Notes under the pieces: generated by a model
Seen by the model: the letters and a program-made list of their open reading frames with translations, nothing else
What the model was told of the DNA's origin: nothing
Databases searched by the model: none
Position numbers and translations under genes: made by a program
Shown: positions 27,901-42,200 of the stretch, piece after piece
How positions within the stretch are numbered: the stretch's first letter is position 1
Layout: the number at the start of each line of letters is the position of its first letter
Assembly: GCF_964204645.1 (NCBI RefSeq)
Contig: NC_134028.1
Span: forward strand, 14,747,263-14,807,262
Origin: Tubulanus polymorphus
Taxonomy: Eukaryota; Nemertea; Palaeonemertea; Tubulaniformes; Tubulanidae
DNA length: 60,000 nt
Reading direction: 5' to 3'

Positions 27901-30900
27901 CGATTCAATACAAGAATCCTTAGGCTATAGTCCGTTTGAGCTTGTTTTTGGACATAAAGTTAGAGGTCCGTAGAAAATGCTTAAGGAAAAATGGTTAGCA
28001 GATGATGCAAACAAGGTTCCTTTACTAGAGTACGAACGAAATCAGGTCATGAGTATATATTGACTATAATGTGTAAGTCTTCTCGTTTCCCTGAGGCTGT
28101 TCCTTTGAAGTGAAAAACAGCGCCCGTTGTATTAAAAGAATTGATAACTTTTTGTACAAAATATGTTTTACCGCGTTCGATACAATCTGATCGTGGCTCT
28201 AATTTTGTTTCTGGAATTATTCAGCAAGTGATGTATAAATTAGGAATAAAACAATTTACGTCATCTGCTTACCATCCTCAAAGTCAGGGGGCGTAAGAAC
28301 ATTTTCATCAAATGCTAAAAACTATGCTACGTACATATTGCAATGAAAACAAGAAAGATTGGAATGAGGGCATTCCCTTTCTGTTATTTACGGCGCACGA
28401 TTCAATACAAGAATCCTTAGGCTATAGTCCATTTGAGCTTGTTTTTGGACATAAAGTTAGAGGTCCGTTGAAAATGCTTAAGAAAAAATGGTTAGCAGAT
28501 GATGCAAACAAGGTTCCTTTACTAGAGTACGTTTCAAACTTTAAAGAAAGACTCCATAACGCTTGGGAATGTGCCCGTAAACATTTGGAAAATGCTCAGA
28601 AGAAAATGAAAACTAAATTTGATTGCAAATCAAAAAACCGAACATTTAGTCCAGGAGACAAAGTATTAGTATTGTTTCCCGTTAAAGGCAATGGGTTGAA
28701 GGATAAATTTCATGGGTCATATGTAATTGAAGAAAAAATCAATGATGTAAATTATATCATTTCTACTCCAGATAGGAGAAAGGATAAACAGTTATGCCAT
28801 GTAAATATGTTTAAACGCTATTTTGAAAGGGAATCGCAAGACGGTAGTGTTTTGCTGGTTTCTGAATTATCAAATGATGAGAATTGTCCTTATAGGAAGT
28901 CTTCTTAAATGGCGTGACTGATAGTGAACCGTTTGAAAATAATGGTTTCTGTGAAGAAAAGGAATGTTCATTTCCAGATGTTATAACTGAGAACAAGTCT
29001 GTTTTAGAAAATATAGATTCAAAACTAGAACATTTACCTGTCGATCAACAATTAGATCTAAAAAGTCTTATTCACGAATATAAACATTTATTTGTGGATG
29101 AACCAGGATTAACCAAAGTGATTAATCATGATGTCGATGTTGGTGATGCTGTATCAATAAAACAGCGTCAATATAGACCAAATCCTGAAAAAGCCGAAGC
29201 TATGAAGCAGGAAGTTTTGTCGATGTTAAAAATGGGTACTGCAAAACCCAGTGACAGTGAGTGGAGTTCGCCCTGTATTCTAGTGCCAAAACCTGATGGT
29301 AAATGGAGATTCGTTTCAGACTATAGAAAAGTCAATTCAGTTACTAGAAGCGATTCATATCCAATGCCGAGAATTGATGATCTAATTGACAAAATTGGTA
29401 AAGCTCGGTATATCTCTAAATTTGATCTAACGAAGGGATACTGGCAGGTTCCACTCACTGATGGCGCGAAGCATATTTCCGCTTTTGTCACTCCAGAGGG
29501 TCTTTTCCAATACAAAGTCATGCCTTTTGGAATGAAAAACTCTGCCGCAACTTTTCAACGTTTAATGAATAGAGTAGTTCGTGGTTTAGTTTGCGTCGTC
29601 GTCTATTTAGATGACATTATAGTTTTTTCAAACACTTGGCAGGAACATGTATGTCAAATACTTACTTATTGCAGAATCTCACCGACGCAAATCTTACAGT
29701 AAATCAGGAAAAACTGATTTTGGTCATGCCAGGGTGAAGTACTTAGGCCATATTGTAGGTCAAGGTCTTGTATCACCATTAGATTCAAAAATTAAGACTA
29801 TTTTGGACTTTCCGGAACCAGACAATAAACGTAGTTTAATGCGGTTTTTAGGCATGGCTGGGTATTACCGTAAGTTTTGTAGAAATTTCTCTACTATCAC
29901 TTCTGTTCTAACCGAATTGCTAAAGAAGGATAAGAAATATATTTGGTTGGATAAATGTGTTCAGGCTTTTGCTAATGTTAAAAGGGTGTTTACAAGTAAG
30001 CCAGTACTCAAAGCTCCTGATTTTTCTGAACAGTTTAAACTGTATATTGATGCTAGTGACGTAGGCGCTGGGGCCGTACTTGTACATGACGATGATAACC
30101 AGTTAGAACACCCCATATGCTATTATTCAAAAAAATGTTGGCTGTAGAAAATTTTGATGTATATCTAAGCATGCAAATTCATCCAGCTCTTGTATTTACA
30201 GACCATAGTCCATTAAAGTTTTTAGCTAATATGAAGAACAAAAACAAAAGGGTTATGAGATGGCTGCTGTTTCTACAGGAGTATGATCTACAGATACAAC
30301 ATTTACCTGGCAAACGAAATGTAGTTGCTGATGCACTGTCACGTGGAATTTAATTTGTGATTAGAACAAAAAATGTTAAGATAAAATCAAATCAACATTT
30401 CTTTTTAAGGAGGGGTGTGTTACGTGCTTGTTATATATAATACTGTATAAATATTTGTTATTTACACATTCAATATCGTATTGCTTGAATGGTTCTGGGT
30501 AGTATTGGTCGTTCCTATTTTCATGGTTATCCGAACATTGAATTGCGATATAACCAAGAGGACCAGTACTGTCAGGAGTTCATTCTGCGACAACTTGTTG
30601 TACTGATAAGTACCTGGAAATATATTACGTGTATATACCATGAAATGCCATGAGTTGTGTGTTTGTTGTCTGGCTGCTGGTTTCGTTGTGGTTCTTTCTG
30701 ACCGTAACACTGAGCCTTTTGTCAAAATTTGACTTTTTTTTAAATAACTGCAATTAATATATTTTCCACATACGAAACACATAAAACTAATTGTGAATAT
30801 ATACTCATAATTTTGACATTTGGCATCCCATAGCCATTTTGATACATATGGCTGAACATACTAAAAACCACCATTTTCCCCAAAAAAACCAGCTAAAAAT

Positions 30901-33218
30901 CGAAGAATAAAAACCAGTAAAATTATTATGGAGAAATGGCAGCACTGTATGGTAATGGGGATGATGTTATGGAACGAACGCCAGAATAAAAAAGAATTTC
31001 AAATTTTGAGTAATTATTTCGATTTTCTCACTGATACCCATGAGCAATCTACAAGATTTTGACGATTTGCGAAACAATTTTTGAAAGATTTTTTGACAAT
31101 TCAAAACAATACGATCGCCATTGTGCTGCAGTCATTTTGAAAAGAATAGCTAATATGCGTGCTCTGCACATCAGCCGCACACTAAGCGACGCCTAAGAAG
31201 CGTGCATAGCACATCCATAGCACTGAAAGATATGCATATACCAGTGCTCTCGGATCAGCTTAGGACCAAATAAAATCCATGGGTAAGTCATTCTCTGTTT
31301 ACCTAAAATGTGGCCTGGTTATTAACATCAGGATGACTACCATGCCATATTACTTACATCATCGCGTAGTAGTTTATCTAACACATATTTTGTGTCATTA
31401 TATTCTGTTTTTATACAACTCTGTCTTGAAGAAGAGGACGAATTAGAGACACCATCACCTCTAGTTGACCGTTCAACCAAACTACCTGAAAATATGATGA
31501 GTATACGTAGTATGAATTCTGTTATTATCTATTATACGTAGTATGAATTCTGTTATTATCTATTATTATCATTATACCAATCAAAGGGTATGGTGATATA
31601 TTGATAAGTGTACAGAACACTTGTAGGCACCCAAATTTTGTAGGCGGATGAGTATGTTAGAATCGTATGATCCCAAGACCAAACATCAAAAACGCTTTTA
31701 TGACAATTTGTCTCTTTTGTTTTTGATTGACATCAAGACATTTTAAACTACAATATTTCTAGAAGAAAAAACCATCTCTCTAAAGGTGCCATCTACAGTA
31801 CTTAACGAATAAGGCGTCCATGGGCAAAGCGGTTTACTTTCATAGTGGATCTGGTTTGGCCTTTCTTATTTTTGAGTTCAAAGTTCTATTTTCTATCGTA
31901 TTTTATCTTTTTCAAAGAATTATTTTGTAGCCAAATAAGGCAAAAAATATACGTTTCAAAATTTGGTAGGGTACAGGTAGGTATTAGGGAAGCTATATCA
32001 TATTTTGAAAAAAAGAGGCCGCCAGTTGCTGCTCTATCTGTACGACATAAGCCGGCTTCTGACGTCATCCCGAATCCTACTGACTCGTCGCAAACCGTAT
32101 CCAGCTAGTTGCCCATGTTCTACTCCGCCTACGGTAGGCGGACAGCTGCTTTCGATTGCAGCCAACATTAGCTAATCTGCGAGGCGACAGAACTGAGCGC
32201 AGGGGTTCCAGCCAATAAGAGACCGCATATACATAGCACAAATTATGACCGCTAGTTAGTGTCATTCGTAATTATTCACTTTGGAATTCAAGTAGTTCAA
32301 AACGTAAACCAAATCTTCAGCACAGCAGGTGACTGGACCGAAGATCTAGAAACGAAGTTGGTAGAATTATGGTGTGAGTGGCCATCTTTGTACGATTTCG
32401 CTAGCACATTGTATTCAAAACAGAATCAGAAAGATAAAAATCTTAAAGGAATAGCTGTTCTTATAGAAATATATTTCCCAATAATTCAAACTAATTCAAA
32501 TTTATTCTCAAAATGCTTATTACGTGACCATCTGAGCCATTGCAGTTGCCAGTAATTTCAATCAACAAAAGCAGGGAAGCAACTGGGCGGATCTCGTATC
32601 CCGCTAGTCGGCCTCAGTTGCTGCGAATCAGAGCGCAGTCGACCTAAGCGGGGCTGCGATCACGGTTGCTCTCAGTTGTATCTGTAGGAGTCAGTAGGCC
32701 GCAGTGTTGCTTGTCGACATAAACCAGCTTTAAGTTATATCATCTATTGAAATGGGGGCTGAAAATGCATGAATGGGCATATTTTCTGCAATATACCCCT
32801 CTGCACTGCTTATTGCTACATATTGCATCACTCTTAGAAAAAATGCTGCAGCAAGACGAGATGACCAAAATAAACAAATTTGATGAAAATAACTCTTCCA
32901 GTATTTGTTTTATAAATCTCTGAACAACAGAGAAATCCTAGCAAAGCGCAGAATTTCCTTAAAAAAAAGCTGCGGCAGGCAAAGAGTTAACAGAGTCATG
33001 AAGAGGTTTTTGAGATATGGTTAAGTCATTCCTATCACCAGTCATAACCTATTTATTGGTTTATTGGATCAAATATTAATTTTGCATTCATTAACTTTTT
33101 TGATAACGTCGGTTCGCCGAGAATTGACGTCAAATTGGTTATCTCAGGCCGGTGTTGGCGAAAATATTTGCCGATGTCAATCAGGTGCCTTCGTCGCTGA
33201 TTGGCTAGGGCTTAGTGC

Positions 33219-33259
<41 letters not shown>

Positions 33260-36200
33260 TATGAATGTATACGCGGCTACAGCATTATAGACTTGCATAC
33301 ATTCGTAAGCGTCTGCAGTCATTTGAAGCAATCATGGCAAACAAACGTTTTACGAGCAAGTCAGAGATCTCATTTATGATAGCAGCAATGATAATGATAA
33401 TGTAGATAAAAGTGATAATGAAAGTGATAACAAAAGTGATAATGAAAGTGAAAACACCAGTCAGACCGAATTTGAAAGCTTTGAAGCTAGTCAAAGTGAC
33501 AAGGAACCACCACCATCAGCGCTTCCTTCAGACAGCTCTGGAAGCATCACCAATGAGGAACCCCCAGAACTCAGCCACAACGCGGCGCTGCGAGCGGTTA
33601 GACCGAGCTGAACCCAGAAGTAAACCGGAAATATACGCGCTTGGCTGCAGCCGATACTCGCGTGATTTTCAGCTGTTCAGTAGGAATGGATTCAGGTTCG
33701 AAGTACAAAAATTTATCCTTAAACGAATTAAAAAGATGCTGAACAAGATGTATAAAAACCAGTGGTCGGAAGAATAAACTCATCGAACGGTAACCGCAAA
33801 AAGCTGATATGATAGGCAAACAATGAAACAAAGAATTAATAAACCTCTTCATAATGTAATTTCAGACTTGCAGCGCTTGACAGAATGAGTCTGCCCACAC
33901 CTACAGAAGAAATGGAAATTGAATACGAGATGATTCTGCCTGATGCAACATCATTTGAAGACATCCATGGTGGAAGGGCATTGCCACCTTTTCAGAAATG
34001 CCGAATTGAGCAGTATTTCAATGAAAACGAGCGAAAAATGGAGAAGAAATTTGAAGATCTTTACAAACAAAGGTATAGTTTTGTGTATACCAAGAAGTTT
34101 CAGCTAGCTGATTTTGGGCAATTTAATTTTTGTTTGGTAATACGTTTCAGCTTTATTAGGTATCTACGCTTAGCAATGGCTGGTGACCTGACATATTTGA
34201 CTGGAAATATATGGGCAGAAATGAGAAAGTCAACATCATATCTTGTTGATTTTATTTTGGATGATAACGGTGTCGTACAGGAAGCTCAGTGTGAATGCGC
34301 TGTTGGGCAAGGCCCCACAGCACATTGCGAACATGTTGGGTGTACTATGTTTGGTGCACATATTTTCAGTACAACTGGCGCATTACTTACAGTACAAACA
34401 TGTACTCAGGTAAGAGTAATTCATTAACATATCATAGGCCTATATGAAGATACTCCATCGTAAATACATACTCCCTTCAAGCGTGTGTCATGCCCGAGTC
34501 TATATTAAGGCTTAACTGTATGATTGTTTCAAACATTTATTTCAGGTTCTACTACAGTTTCACAAAACCAAACCATATAAAGGTTCTCCTATGAAATCAA
34601 CTGACTTGTTGAAGATGAGACAACAAACACTTGTGTACGACCCTCGACCAGAGTTCAGAAGAAATAACCCTGGATATCAATCACACTTTAGAAATACTAT
34701 GCTCAATTACCAGGTACAGGACATATCACTATATTCTCAGATGATTGGACTCCTCTTTTCACATCAAATCTACTGCTTGTCTCAAAATATAGATACAACC
34801 TTTTTAATTTTAGGCCCAAAAAAACAATGATGAAGTGATGCCGGTTTTACAACTGTTCAAACCTGCAAACCCTTATGCAATAAATGTTGATTATGGCAGA
34901 TCATCTGAAGAAGCCTTTCTCATCAGGTCCAAGGTAATTGTCAAGGAAATAAACAGATCCAATTTAATTGATTTAATTTAATCTATTACGGATATTGTGA
35001 TTGTTATATTGCGAAGGTACATTGTTCATGCTTCTCAGTATATTTAGCATTGAATAACTGCACTGCAATTTTATAACAGTTACATACAATATATGAGAGT
35101 GAAAGGATCGAAATGGAAGAGAAAACTCGTGGACAAGCATCTTGCCGAGATTGGAGGGAAACAAGGGCATGTCGTTAAAAATAGGTTACTTTTGTGTATT
35201 TACTCTGAAGGACTTTGTGGTTATTGAGAGATTGAGAAAGACCAAGTGTTTATTGACCAGATGATATCGAGCTTGAATCAATTTCATGAGTTTCATTTCT
35301 ATCCTGCGCTACTGGAAAAATATGTATTCTTCGATTATTCAAAATACTTCTCACAGTCTCAGTAAATTGATGGAAATAATACTGTATACAAATTGATTTT
35401 AATGATTTTCCATAATTTTTTGAGTCAGTTTTCTGCTAATTTTACACCCGATTTTACAACTCCTTTGATTTAGAATTCGCAACTACTAGTTCAAATGGTC
35501 TGGGTTAATCCACTGCAAAGATGAGTTTGATGATGTAAGACCAGGAATAAGATTTAACAAATTCATGTTTATTACAAATGTTTTATGTTTATTAAAAATC
35601 TTTCATAAAAAACACATTCTTCAATGTCTTGAACATGGCGCATTTGATCTACCCTGAAATTTTAGGCATCGCGAGGAACGATGCACTACCTAAAATTACA
35701 CAACGTAAAAACCACTCTTATTATCTGAGTAGCAAGTGATGACTCTATGTGATTCATTGGCTCTGTAAGAATTTTATAGGTTTTCCCAAGTCCAATCAAT
35801 CGTTCAATATGGACACACTTACTTGCAATTTTTCTGTCCTTTGCAACAGTTGTGACAGACATACGGTCCTTCTTTTTGAAAAAAGTGGGGATGTTTATTG
35901 AAACCTTGAACGGAATGAAAACATCATCTACACTGAAACCCTTGTCTACCATTATTTCATCACCACGATCACATTTTTCAGCTAAGTAAGACCTTTCCAT
36001 AACTTGTCGGTCACTTGTGGATCCACCAAAAGCTGTCGATACAAATGATACTAATCCACCAAGTGTCCCCCCAACTACTGTTTTGACAGTGTTACGATTT
36101 TTGTATGTAGAGAAAGTGGCTTGTTGGGCAACTGCTTGATTTGGTTTCTAAATCGGACATTCAGCTCCATCAAGTATTACTCTTGTTTTTGGAAATTTCT

Positions 36201-39200
36201 TTTTGAAATCCGATGGGCAGAAAAACCCAACAAGTTCTCTACAAGGCCACCATTCAATTTCTTCCCACTGACATGCCATAAAATTTACCCAAGTGGCAAA
36301 TATGTTTGTCACTTGTTTTTCATTAATGCCAAACCAGTAGCTTAGTTCACGATGGGGGTTATGTCTCCTCAGTTTTATTAACGTTAAAAATAGCTGATCC
36401 TCAACAGGCAAAGATGAGGGCCTTCCATAATAATAAGTCAATTCAAATGCAGCAGGACCAAGTGACTGCAATACCATGAAGAATTTATTGTGTGTCTCCA
36501 GTCCAGTATAATAATGCAGCATTTCCTGGGATATACCTCACACAGAATATAATTTGATTGATGTTTGGCATCCAATGTCTACAAGCCGAGAAGAATCGCA
36601 TTCATTTTCAGCAGGCACTGAAAATTAAAATATGATTCTCATATTCAGAAATTTACTGGTTACATAAAATTTAGATATAGAGGTTTTCATGACGTTGTTG
36701 GATAGAATGACAATATACCTTCAGTTAAATTATCTGCGGTGATCTCGACTTCCATAGCAACATTCCTGTGAGCCTCAAGATCACTTCTCTCACTTTTTTC
36801 CTTGATAGTTTTCCATTTCAAAGCACAGTTTTCCCTTTCACAACTAATTTTCCGGATTCTTTTTTCCAGCATTCAAACACATGGGGCACAGCAGATTCAA
36901 GTAAATCTCTCTTGGATGGAGTTAAACCTGTCATAAAAAAACAAATGTCAAATCCTTAATTGCAGAAAACCAATGAGATCGAATAATTACATGACGATAT
37001 TTCATTGATAATGCTTCATAGTCAAAGAATTTTTACCGTAATAGTTCTTTGATGGGTAATCACGTTGATCGAAGTGATCCCGACAGACACAAGCGTTTTT
37101 AGTAGGCTGCCACAATTTTTCACGTATTTTTGGATCTTCCCGCTTAATCGCAACGGTCCACTGCTTTAAACGAGCCTTGTTACCGAAAGGAAACTTGTGT
37201 CCACCTTGATTAGTGCACCCTGGCACAGAACACTGCGGCATTATACCGAATATAACAAATAAAAGCGCCTTTTGTCTGCCGATCCTTTGTCGTTTACAAT
37301 GAATGAGGCCCACTTCCAGATTAGTCGGCGGTTCTACCGCTCGTAGCGCCGCCCTGGTGGGGAAAATTTTCTGCGGGTTCCTCATACAGCCGTACCTGCA
37401 CCAGCTATCACTGCTCCAGCTAGGGGTCGAGGGCGTAGTCATTCAATTTTGGGGAATTTGACCCTATAACATATCAAAACACAACCCCAAACAATGGATT
37501 TTTCTCCTCAATGTCTTTTTGAATATATATCTCTAACTTTTTTTAGAAGTATTACATAGTAAATATGTACTGCAAAATTTTACTGTTTTGAGGGTTCTAC
37601 TCGACTTTCCCATAGACCCCAAGACCCTAAATTGAAATTTTGAAAATAACATTCTGGTAGCTGAGGTCATAAGCTCCAAGAAAATTATAACTTTTATTAT
37701 GCTATTTCCATTAGAACGACTGCGATAAGGCTTTGAAAAAAATATTACAAAACAAAAATTTCATAACTAATTCATAACAGCTGAATACCATTAATCAATA
37801 ACATATTCAACACGGAAAGAGTTAATAAGAGTCAAAGTGAGACTTTTGATCAGCTGTGTTGACTCATACCCAACACGGGTAGTGTGACGTTTTCACAAAC
37901 CATAAGTCAAAATCTGACAACCTCAAGATGTATGCGTAGCTCTATCCAGAATTTTGGCGATGCTGCTTTTTCCTATTTGACAGGCATTTTCTCCAAGGTA
38001 AAAGTCCTATCTTCCCAACTCTTTGAGTTTATGCGAAATAAAATTCATCATTCGTTCTCTTAAGATGTTATTGTGTTATTGTTTTTGTTTATTCCAATGC
38101 AACGTTCTATTTTTATAATAGTTTGCGCGCTGACGATGTAGAAATAGAAGTACTCAGGCCTACCTTCCTCCCTTACAAAGCCAGCCACAATATTATCACC
38201 CAAGGTCAGGGAAGAAAGACATAAATTTTTTCCACCAACACAACGAATGCGCATGAAGCATATAGGGGAGCAAAGATGATTACTACATAAAATAAATTTC
38301 CCACAGGCAACAATAGCATGTTTGCCAAGGGGAGAACATTGCCCATGAGAAATCTTTTTCCATTATAGAGTCTAGTCAAATTGCCCATGAGAAATCTTTT
38401 TCCATTATAGTCTAGTCAAATAAGTAGTCAAATAAGGTCAAATACCTTTCTTTGTTAACGGTTTTGTCCAAAATTTGGTAGGGTGAGTATGCAGGGAAAG
38501 TCTATTTTCATAAAATATTTTTTACAATATCAAAAATATCATTTCAAAATAAAATCGATATGCTATCACTTATCAGAGGGTGTCTGAATATTGATAGTCT
38601 TGGCAACATCTTCCAATGTAGCTGTGGAAGCTAACGAACCGTAAAACTGGGAGTCCAGGGACACTAATGCCAACTTGGAATGTGGATTCAAATGCTCAAC
38701 AATCTAATAATTCAATATTCAACACCCCCTGTTACTATATACTGAAATCAATGACCTTGAAACTTACCACAATCATAGAAATACAAAGTTATTGTACTGT
38801 TCAATGCCCCCTGGTGATCATATTCCTAGAAACTCATCACGATCAAGGAACATCACATGAGCTACGATTTTGCAATTCATTGTTGAAAAAGAATGGTAGG
38901 TAACAATATAATATGGAAATAGAAAGTTATCCAACTATTCAATGCCCCTGGTGACTACCTACAAAAACAATGACCTTGAAACTCACCACCATCATAAGAC
39001 ATGTCATGAGCTACAACTTTGCAATTGATTATGGTTACAAAGTATACATAGGCAGTGACGCCAACCTTATCATTTTCAAATTCAGGACGCCTTTAACTTT
39101 TTTCATATTTCCAGTGGTTCAAGGAGCAACATTAAAGTAACACTTTTACGAGATCATGTGGAATTAAGCAGTAAGCAAAAAGTAAAATTTTAAGTAGAAA

Positions 39201-42200
39201 ACCTTTTTTATTCCGAAATAACAATCAGTTTTGATGGAATTTTTCAATGAAAATGAAATGTTTATTGCATCTATAGCTGGTTAACCCTTTTAAATACTGT
39301 TTATATCATTAAAGAAAATAAAGATGAGTGTTGTTTTAGTCCTTCCAGAAGCATAGTTAACCGCATTTTAGCAACCAGGGAACATCTCACAAAATAGAGG
39401 GCCAGCATGTTCAGCAGTAGCAATGGGTAATTATGTTTTACAAGAAACATGGTAAATAGGAATCCGCTTTGGTCGTACCATCAACACTCTGAGGTTTTTT
39501 GAAAAATGTAGAAATGTGTTTATTCTTCAGTGTTTTCATTTATCATTTTAGCCGTCAGGTCACTTAGTAAAACAGCAGGGTCTCGACCAACTTTGACTGA
39601 AGGCCAAAACGGGTTTATAGTTGTAAGGCTATAGAAAAAATAAAGTATGAGCACTGTAAGCACTTAAACGCACTTATATCACACTTAAGTAAGCACAAGA
39701 AAATCAGGCGAGAAAAGTGAATTTCACCACCATTGACTGCTTATCTTATGTAAAATTCACTGCCAACTGCAGCAACTTTTTAAGAAATTTGCAATTTTTC
39801 AAGCCTTTAAATTGGTTGGAGTAGGCCTACTGATTTTACCAGCATAAATGAAAGGTTGAAGCAGAAAATAAAATTTACAATCTTATATTAAATTGATTTC
39901 TAAGATCACGGATCTATCAAAATGGAAGGGATCATAGCTTCCTTCTTTGAGTATTTTCCAAGTAAAACCTTTGATGGACTGCAGAAAAATAAAGAATGAA
40001 AACTGGACTGGATTGAATTCCAATGAGAAGAAATCTGACTTTTTTCAAATAATCATATAATAGATCATAACTTATGTCAAGATGGAAATATTAGGGAAAA
40101 ATTTGTTTTAATGTTAGATATGATGGACTGGATTGAATTCCAATGAGAAGAAATCTGACTTTTTTCAAATAATCATATAATAGATCATAACTTATGTCAA
40201 GATGGAAATATTAGGGAAAAGTTTGTTTTAAAGTTAGATATGATGAATTTAAAGGGGATCCGTGCTCCAAGTTATTAGAAAAGCCTAACAAGTGTCCCCT
40301 TGAACCAAGAAATTTGTATGAAAATAAGTCAATGGACACGATCTCCGCGATATCACACACAACTGCATGATGATTTATCAAGGTTATTTGTGGTTGTGGG
40401 TTTTCCCTGATAATTCAAATAGACATTCTGTATAGCAGTGAAAAGAAATCAATACAATTTATATATCTCGCATTAAACATCGTCACACTGTTGCCAAGAT
40501 TTCTATTATTACAAAAACAATCTAAAGATTTGCAACATTTCTAAACTTGAAGGCCCTAAATCGATTTTGAAGACCATTGCTGAATTCAATGCCTCGAATT
40601 TCCCTTTTACTAATTCAAAGCCGCAAGGTTTTTCCTTGGAAAAATTTAACTAGGCCACGCACTTTTTTATCATAGCTAGCATGAGTGAGCAGTCAAACCA
40701 CGCAGCGGTAGTTGTGAGTGATGCGTGTGTGAAGCATATATTCACAAATACTTCTGACTAGAAAATATACAGTCGTGCTGAGAGCCGACAAAATCCATTC
40801 GGGAACGAGGTTGGGTTGAAAAAATCAGCTGGGTCTAAGAGGACTGACAGACCGGTCCGTGACCCGACACCCGGCTATTAATGAAAACACTGTTCTTACT
40901 TGTATCGATGTGTTTGGTAGAAGAATAGTGTTTCTTCAAATGCAAATCCCTCCCTGGCGGACACACAACTCACAGCGGCAAACAGTGCAGAAGGCGAAGT
41001 TGATTCCTTTTTTGCTGCAACTAACACAAGGGAAGGCTGATGAATATGAGAGTTTAACCTGTTGCATTTGTTTCTTTTTACTTGGTGGTCCTGAGTCATC
41101 TTTGGCATCTTCAGGCAAGTCACTTACAACTGTGGTGGCCTCCATTTTGTAACGTTCTCATTTACTCACTTGCCATAGTCATGGCAGCATATAATGCCAG
41201 CGGTGGCACTGCCTCGCGGAGTAAGTTGACACTTTTGTTCGTGGATCGGCTCGCAATATTTTTTAACATAGATTTTTGTGAGAGAGATATGAGCAAGAAA
41301 AGGCTAGAATGACTAAAGACCACTGATGCCCCCACATCAGATGAAACGTCTGAGTGTAAAATACACCCCGAGTGTGTGTTGACCAATTCATGAAGGCAGG
41401 TAATGAAAAATACAAAATGGACTCGAAATCTAATCAGTCACATACAATATCTTGGGTAACCCATCCATAAAATTTCACAAAATTATCTTAGGAGCCAAGA
41501 ACTAAAAAATACAAAACAGCTCCTGGTGACCATGACCTTTCACCTACAGGACCCGAAATGTTATTAGTTACTGATGGTCTCTTGATAACTCATCCAAAAA
41601 ATCTCACAAAATTATTACAAATTGAGATAGAGCCCAGCAATTAAAAATACATAACAGCTACTAGTAACCTTGACCTTTGACCAACAAGTCCTGAAATCTA
41701 ATTAGTTACCCATGGAATCTAGGATAACCCATCCATAGAATTTCATCAAGTTATCTTTAACTGTTAATGAGTTAGAGGAAATGAAATTCACAAAATGGCT
41801 TCCTGCGACCTTGACCTTAGACCTACAGGACAGCGCTAGCGAGTAGCATTTTACATAAGGCATGTGCTCTATCACTGTACGATAATATGTGTGGGCATGT
41901 GAAACAGCCTATCGATTAGCACACCCATGCATGAAGGCAAAGGCATATCATGAAAAATTATCCCGTAGATGATAATAAATCAGTTAGGCCCAAACAGGCC
42001 TCAAATACCGTAAAGAGGCCCCTCTATCATCCCCTGATGAACAGCCAAAAATCTCGCCAAATGCTGTAATCGATCCAAAAACTATCACTGATAAACCGCC
42101 AAAAAATACCTCAGTTAACATATCGGATGCGTCAACTATTCTAGAAACTCTTTTGATTATGCAAAAGACTATGGTTACAAATGAAAGCTATGAAAAATTT

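Larger units (their letters stand above)
24986..30709 (+). mobile_element. Gmr1-like Ty3/gypsy LTR retrotransposon, defective
   Basis: A 5,724-bp element with LTRs at 24986-25280 and 30419-30709, starting TGTTACG and ending GTAACA, flanked by the 5-bp duplication CTGAG (24981-24985, 30710-30714). Domains run Gag, zinc knuckle, protease, integrase, reverse transcriptase, RNase H. Integrase before RT is the hallmark of Gmr1-like gypsy elements. Several stops, frameshifts, an integrase deletion and a 497-bp duplication show that it is dead. Antisense to POLR3D. Confidence 0.95.
33300..37442. mobile_element. ISL2EU-type (PIF/Harbinger-related) two-gene DNA transposon, degraded
   Basis: Two convergent genes define the element: a plus-strand SWIM/YqaJ-type protein (about 33330-35178) and a minus-strand THAP plus DDE_4 transposase (37241-35686). 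This pairing is characteristic of ISL2EU elements. Terminal inverted repeats were not located, so the limits are approximate. The YqaJ nuclease domain is cut short by an internal deletion, and the transposase has two in-frame stops. Confidence 0.8.

Noticed and set aside
33412-33777. 121-codon plus-strand frame as an independent gene
   Set aside because: Overlaps the acidic leader of the ISL2EU accessory gene in another frame; basic and low in complexity at its start.
32990-37830. AGAGTTAA motifs near 32988 and 37815 as ends of a TTAA element around the ISL2EU genes
   Set aside because: Both lie in the same orientation and so are not inverted, and the adjacent bases differ (GGCAAAGAGTTAA versus GGAAAGAGTTAA).
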